From: an uncultured Bacilli bacterium
Lineage (GTDB): Bacteria > Bacillota_I > Bacilli_A > RF39 > UBA660
Assembly (NCBI GenBank): GCA_947628765.1
Contig: CANRBD010000011.1
Location: forward strand, 1 to 18,010
Length of the DNA: 18,010 nt
Reading direction: 5' to 3'
Each line of letters opens with the position of its first letter. Positions within the stretch are counted from its first letter, which is position 1. Made by a program: the position numbers and the translations under genes. Shown piece by piece: positions 15,333-18,010 of this stretch. Under the pieces are notes generated by a model. It did not search any database. It saw only the letters and a program-made list of their open reading frames with translations, and was not told the origin of the DNA.

Positions 15333-15361
15333 ATGATATTTTAGGGGAAATATGGTATAAT
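15333..15361 (+). promoter_or_regulatory. Promoter of the orphan vbhA-like gene (copy 2)
   Basis: ATGATA (15333-15338), 17-bp spacer, TGG-TATAAT (15356-15361). It is nearly identical to the copy 1 promoter, so the orphan antitoxin is probably expressed. Confidence 0.68.
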
Positions 15362-15397
15362 ATTTACATAAAATAATTAGGAAAACGAGTGATTTTT

Positions 15398-15589
15398 ATG
15401 GCAAGTAAACAATTAACTGAAACTGAAATACAAGAAAAAATTAGAAAAGTTGATGGTGCTATGGCTCAAGAGGGTATGCCTTTAACTAAAGAAATTAAGC
15501 AAAAACTTTATAATTGCATTACTGGCAAATCTACTTATGAAAAAGAAAGAAAAAAAATTATCGAAAAATATAGGAGAATTTATGGATAA
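15398..15589 (+). CDS. VbhA-type antitoxin, orphan copy
   Basis: A 63-residue intact copy of the antitoxin at 10641. The proteins differ only at residues 5 (Lys to Gln) and 9 (Ala to Thr). Most nucleotide changes are third-position and silent, which suggests that the protein has been kept under selection since duplication. The AMAQEG inhibitory segment is identical, again with Ala21 in place of Ser/Thr. Its own toxin gene, overlapping the last 8 bp, is broken, so it can only act on the toxin at 10825, on a related toxin elsewhere, or as an anti-addiction copy. Start chosen as for copy 1. Confidence 0.85.
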   Translation: MASKQLTETEIQEKIRKVDGAMAQEGMPLTKEIKQKLYNCITGKSTYEKERKKIIEKYRRIYG

Positions 15590-15762
15590 TAAGTATACGT
15601 ATTCTTATGATTCAACTCCTGATTATTGCTAGTCACGAAAGCATTAATGGTAAATATGATAAATTACAAAAAATGTTTAAAGACAATAGCTATATTATTA
15701 ACAATGAAGAAAGATTAGAATATATTGAATTATATTGTTCTAGTGATTTTAAAAACATTTAA
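15582..15762 (+). pseudogene. Fic toxin remnant with 482-bp internal deletion
   Basis: The frame opens like the intact toxin (MDNKYTYSYDSTPDYC) and hits TAG at 15630-15632. From there the sequence matches the last 45 or so codons of fic (ASHESINGKYDKLQ to DFKNI). In the intact copy the 9-mer TGATTATTG occurs at 10863-10871 and 11345-11353. In this copy it occurs once, at the joint (15620-15628). Deletion between these direct repeats removes 482 bp, including the flap and the catalytic HPFREGNGR motif, and shifts the frame. The toxin is therefore dead. Confidence 0.92.
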
Positions 15763-15791
15763 GTATGAAATAAAATATTTAAATGTTTTTT
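15754..15791 (+). terminator. Terminator at the end of the fic remnant
   Basis: AACATTTAA (15754-15762) pairs perfectly with TTAAATGTT (15779-15787) and a T-run follows (to 15791). The loop is 16 nt. It would separate the antitoxin transcript from the amidase gene. Confidence 0.55.
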
Positions 15792-15847
15792 ATTAAACTT
15801 TAACCCAAATAAATAAATTACATATATTAATTTAGGAGGGTGAAAAG
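15763..15847 (+). repeat. Amidase leader repeat (copy 3, intact gene)
   Basis: This 85-base leader, ending in AGGAGGGTGAAAAG, is nearly identical to 11488-11572 and recognisably related to about 15160-15213. A weak promoter may lie within it (TTTAAC 15799-15804 and TATATT 15823-15828, 18-bp spacer). It is the common 3' border of all three Fic-type cassettes. Confidence 0.75.
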
Positions 15848-16666
15848 ATGAATAATTTACAAGTGGTTGTAGATGCCGGACACGGCGGAACAGATAGTGG
15901 AGCTGTGAGTAGTTCCGGTACTAAAGAAAAAGATTTAACTTTAAAAATTGCGCAGTATATGACTGAGCAATTTAGAAATAGAGGAGTGCCCGTTACTTTA
16001 ATTAGAAATACTGATGAAACAATATCACCTACTGATCGAGTAAATCGTATTTTAAATGCTTATGGTAATAATCCTAATGTCGTGGTTATTTCTAATCATA
16101 TAAATGCTGCTGGCTCAGGCATTCAAGGAGCTGAAGGTGCCGAAGTCATTTATGCTTTAAGAAATAATAGTAATTTAGCTAATAATATTTTGACGGCTTT
16201 AGGTAATGCTGGACAAAAGGTAAGAAAAACTTATCAACGTAGATTACCTAGTGATACATCAAAGGATTATTATTTTATCCATCGCAATACAGGCACTACT
16301 GAACCAGTAATTGTCGAATATGGTTTTATCGATAATCCTACTGATTTAGCGCGTATTCAAAATAATTATAAAAAATATGTTGATGCCGTTGTCGATGCTG
16401 TAATTGAAACCAAATTAGGTAATCAAATTCCATCAGTGCCATCTGGTAATACTTATATTGTAAAATCAGGAGATAGCTTATGGAGTATCGCTAAAAAATA
16501 TAATATCACGGTAAATGAACTTAAAACTTTAAACGGTTTAACTAGTAATACCTTGCAAATAGGCCAGGCATTAATTGTTCCAGGACCATCAAGTAGTCCA
16601 GCTTCATCAGGCAATACCTATACCGTAAAAGCTGGGGATAGAATTTTTATGGGGAATAATGAGTAA
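15848..16666 (+). CDS. N-acetylmuramoyl-L-alanine amidase with LysM, C-terminus truncated
   Basis: A 272-residue Amidase_3-type peptidoglycan hydrolase that should cut the MurNAc-L-Ala bond. Zinc and catalytic positions are visible: His12 in DAGHGG, Glu27, His84 in ISNHINAAGS and Glu157 in VEYGFIDN. One full LysM follows (about 203-245, YIVKSGDSLWSIAKKYNITV...LIVP), then a linker. A second LysM begins (YTVKAGD, 258-264) but is cut off as RIFMGNNE. Removing one T from the T-run at 16642-16648 would restore an LysM-like LWGI reading, so a frameshift is likely. No signal peptide is present, so release may depend on lysis, as for endolysins or CwlC-type enzymes. The ribosome site AGGAGGGTG is strong. 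Two partial copies of its 5' end lie upstream. Confidence 0.9.
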   Translation: MNNLQVVVDAGHGGTDSGAVSSSGTKEKDLTLKIAQYMTEQFRNRGVPVTLIRNTDETISPTDRVNRILNAYGNNPNVVVISNHINAAGSGIQGAEGAEVIYALRNNSNLANNILTALGNAGQKVRKTYQRRLPSDTSKDYYFIHRNTGTTEPVIVEYGFIDNPTDLARIQNNYKKYVDAVVDAVIETKLGNQIPSVPSGNTYIVKSGDSLWSIAKKYNITVNELKTLNGLTSNTLQIGQALIVPGPSSSPASSGNTYTVKAGDRIFMGNNE

Positions 16667-16692
16667 TATATTTAAAATATTGATGAAAATTA

Positions 16693-16719
16693 AGACATTT
16701 TGAAGAAAAATGTCTTTTT
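16693..16719 (+). terminator. Rho-independent terminator after the amidase
   Basis: AGACATTTT (16693-16701) and AAAATGTCT (16707-16715) form a perfect 9-bp stem with a 5-nt loop, followed by TTTT. Confidence 0.88.
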
Positions 16720-16722
16720 ATG

Positions 16723-16731
16723 TGGTATAAT
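16723..16731 (+). promoter_or_regulatory. Extended -10 promoter of the TIR operon
   Basis: TGG-TATAAT (-10 at 16726-16731) just after the terminator. No clear -35. The TIR gene starts at 16781, 8 nt after AAGGA (16768-16772). Confidence 0.6.
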
Positions 16732-16780
16732 GTAAACAGGGTTAGTGTGAACTTTTAAGTAGTGAGAAAGGATTGATAAT

Positions 16781-17161
16781 ATGAAAAAAAGAATTTTTAT
16801 TAGTTTTGCAGTAGAAGATAGTAATTTAAGAGATTTTCTAGTTGGACAAGCAAGAAATGATAATAGTCCATTTGAATTTGTGGATATGTCTGTAAAAGAG
16901 CCTTGGGATTCTGAATGGAAAACAAAATGTAGAACGAAAATTAAAAGTTGTGATGGATTAATTGCTATAGTAACTCAAAATACAAAAAAAGCAAGTGGTC
17001 AATTATGGGAAATTAATTGTGCAAAAGAAGAGTTTGTACCTTGTAGAGGAATATGGGGACATAATAATGATACAAACTTTAATTTACCAGAAGAACTAGA
17101 TGATGTAACAATTGTGAAATGGAGTTGGGAGAATATTAAAAATTGGTTGGATAGAATATGA
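16781..17161 (+). CDS. TIR-like domain protein
   Basis: A 126-residue single-domain protein of the MTH538/DUF1863 TIR-like type. It opens with the first beta strand and helix (KRIFISFAVEDSNLRDFLVGQA), then has FEFVDMSVKEPWDSEWKTKCRTKIKSCDGLIAIVT and SGQLWEINCAKEE, where Glu77 occupies the place of the catalytic Glu of NAD-degrading TIR domains. Bacterial TIR proteins commonly act in anti-phage defence by consuming NAD or making signal nucleotides, so an effector or signal-making role is plausible but unproven here. The ATG overlap with the next gene (ATGA, 17158-17161) couples it to a small membrane protein. It is too short to hold a sensor domain of its own. Confidence 0.85.
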   Translation: MKKRIFISFAVEDSNLRDFLVGQARNDNSPFEFVDMSVKEPWDSEWKTKCRTKIKSCDGLIAIVTQNTKKASGQLWEINCAKEEFVPCRGIWGHNNDTNFNLPEELDDVTIVKWSWENIKNWLDRI

Positions 17162-17556
17162 AAAAAGAGGACATAAAATTTGAACAGTATAAAATTATGA
17201 TTGATTCAGCAGAAAAAAATAGTGATAAACGGATTACACAAAATAATATATATTTAACAATAAATTTAGCATTTTTATCATATATTTTAACTATTAAAGA
17301 ATTATCCAATATAATTATTGGAACAATGATAGGCATAGTAATTTGTGTAATATGGTTTCTATCCATTTTAAATTATTGTAAAAGGAACAAAATTAAATTT
17401 GATATTATCAATGAATTTGAAGAAGATTTTGGCTATTTATTTAAAGAAGAATGGAAAAGAATATCTGTTTTAACATCTCTCTCAATATATGAAAGAATTA
17501 TATCTATAATATTTATGATTATTTACATAGCAGTTCCAATCATTAATTTAATTTAG
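17158..17556 (+). CDS. Small multi-pass membrane protein, RipA-family-like
   Basis: A 132-residue protein. A soluble N-terminal stretch (EQYKIMIDSAEKNSDKRITQNNIYLTINLAFLS) leads into membrane segments at about 30-46 and 52-73. A cytosolic section (KFDIINEFEEDFGYLFKEEWKR) and a final membrane segment (113-131) follow. The SAEK-SDKR-xN-YLTIN pattern recalls the RipA-type octameric membrane proteins that are often found beside TIR-domain genes. The match is from memory of the family and is not certain. Translation is coupled to the TIR gene by a 4-bp overlap, so the pair should be one functional unit, perhaps with the membrane protein as an effector pore or an anchor. A terminator follows its stop at once. 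Confidence 0.75.
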   Translation: MKKEDIKFEQYKIMIDSAEKNSDKRITQNNIYLTINLAFLSYILTIKELSNIIIGTMIGIVICVIWFLSILNYCKRNKIKFDIINEFEEDFGYLFKEEWKRISVLTSLSIYERIISIIFMIIYIAVPIINLI

Positions 17557-17580
17557 TGGACTATTTGCTAGTCCATTTTA
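17557..17580 (+). terminator. Rho-independent terminator after the TIR operon
   Basis: TGGACTA-TTTGC-TAGTCCA (17557-17575) with TTTTATTTTA after it. It begins one base after the membrane-protein stop and separates the operon from the methylase gene. Confidence 0.88.
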
Positions 17581-17624
17581 TTTTATGAAACATAGTATTA
17601 TTCAGAAATGAGGTTGGGTTAATT

Positions 17625-18010
17625 ATGATTAAAGGAAAACCATTTGTAAAATGGGCTGGTGGCAAAAGACAGATAATTGATAAATTAAAACAATATATTC
17701 CAGATGAATTTAATACTTATTATGAACCATTTGTAGGTGGAGGAGCATTATTATTTGAATTATCACCTAAAAAAGCAGTTATTAATGATTTTAATGTAGA
17801 ACTTATGAATGTATATGAGTGTATTAAAGATGAAAAAAAGTTTGAAGCAATGTGTAGAGAATTAAATCACCATGAAACTGAACATTCAGAGGAATATTAT
17901 TATAAAATTAGAAATTTAGATAGAGATAAAAGAAAATTTAACAAATTAGCAGATTACAAAAGAGCAGCTCGTACTATTTATCTAAATAAAGCTTGCTTTA
18001 ATGGCTTATA
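17625..18010 (+). CDS. D12-class DNA adenine methylase (Dam/DpnM-like), 3' end outside window
   Basis: From ATG 17625 the frame is open for 128 codons to the window end. The N-terminus MIKGKPFVKWAGGKRQII holds the KWAGGK motif of Dam-type N6-adenine methylases, and EPFVGGGALLFEL is the AdoMet-binding FxGxG motif. CFNGLY at the cut end matches the FNG(L)Y stretch that follows in these enzymes. The DPPY catalytic motif would lie beyond the window. It should methylate adenine in a short site, possibly GATC, either as a restriction partner (DpnII type) or as an orphan. AGGTTGGG upstream is a weak ribosome site. No restriction gene is visible in the window. Its place after the Fic and TIR genes fits a defence-type region. 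Confidence 0.92.
   Translation, partial: MIKGKPFVKWAGGKRQIIDKLKQYIPDEFNTYYEPFVGGGALLFELSPKKAVINDFNVELMNVYECIKDEKKFEAMCRELNHHETEHSEEYYYKIRNLDRDKRKFNKLADYKRAARTIYLNKACFNGL

Larger units (their letters stand above)
15319..15628 (+). repeat. Repeat unit, 5' part (copy 2)
   Basis: Gap-free second copy of 10562-10871: promoter, antitoxin gene and first codons of fic, ending in the 9-mer TGATTATTG at 15620-15628. Here it is joined directly to the 3' part. Confidence 0.85.

Noticed and set aside
10562..15790. The vbhA-fic repeat as a transposon or insertion sequence
   Set aside because: No transposase, terminal inverted repeats or target duplications were found; the repeat ends fall inside gene and leader sequence.
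17136..17366. Minus-strand open frame over the TIR/RipA-like junction
   Set aside because: Antisense to two coupled genes that have good families and a coherent operon structure.
1..18010. Mycoplasma-type code (TGA as Trp)
   Set aside because: TGA ends the regulator, class II Fic and TIR genes at natural positions, and conserved Trp are all TGG.

Overview
The window is AT-rich, about 18 kb, with short gene gaps, Shine-Dalgarno sites of the AGGAGG type and Rho-independent terminators. TGA is used as a normal stop (for example at 2411, 12489 and 17161) and Trp is TGG, so this is the standard bacterial code and not a mycoplasma code. The best fit is a low-GC Bacillota (Bacilli- or Erysipelotrichia-like, gut-type) chromosome. 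I cannot fix the genus from sequence alone.

Left part (1-6360). A large partial gene runs leftwards off the window edge (1629 to 1) and has a good divergent promoter. Opposite it is a complete BceRS-BceAB-type antimicrobial-peptide sensing and detoxification module: response regulator, short two-TM histidine kinase, ATPase and a ten-TM permease with a large extracellular domain. A perfect inverted repeat matching the published BceR-type box TNACA-N4-TGTAA lies between the kinase and ATPase genes. A weaker version lies before the regulator gene. A strong terminator ends the module.

Middle part (6380-10512). Three co-directional membrane-associated genes come first (an anchored protein, an RDD-domain membrane protein, another anchored protein), none with a known role. 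They are followed by a four-gene redox-like operon: a membrane-anchored flavodoxin-like protein, a soluble flavodoxin paralogue, a small antibiotic-biosynthesis-monooxygenase (YgiN-like) protein and a carboxymuconolactone-decarboxylase-family protein.

Right part (10560-18010). This is an accessory, defence-like region built from repeated parts. A VbhA-type antitoxin plus class I Fic toxin is followed by the leader and first 16 codons of an N-acetylmuramoyl-L-alanine amidase gene. Next, from a homologous promoter, come a class II self-inhibited Fic protein, a YkgJ-type cysteine-cluster protein, a SWIM zinc-finger protein and a lone integrase-like core-binding domain, then a second amidase 5' fragment. 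Then, from a third homologous promoter, comes a second VbhA antitoxin whose fic partner has lost 482 bp between 9-bp direct repeats, and finally a nearly complete LysM amidase. So three 'promoter - Fic cassette - amidase leader' units lie side by side. Beyond the amidase terminator is a two-gene TIR plus RipA-like membrane protein operon, and then the start of a D12-class DNA adenine methylase cut by the window end.

The most noteworthy items are the repeated Fic/amidase unit structure, the orphan antitoxin left by a precise microhomology deletion, the YkgJ-SWIM-core-binding trio, and the TIR-RipA pair. No tRNA, rRNA, CRISPR array or transposase was seen.
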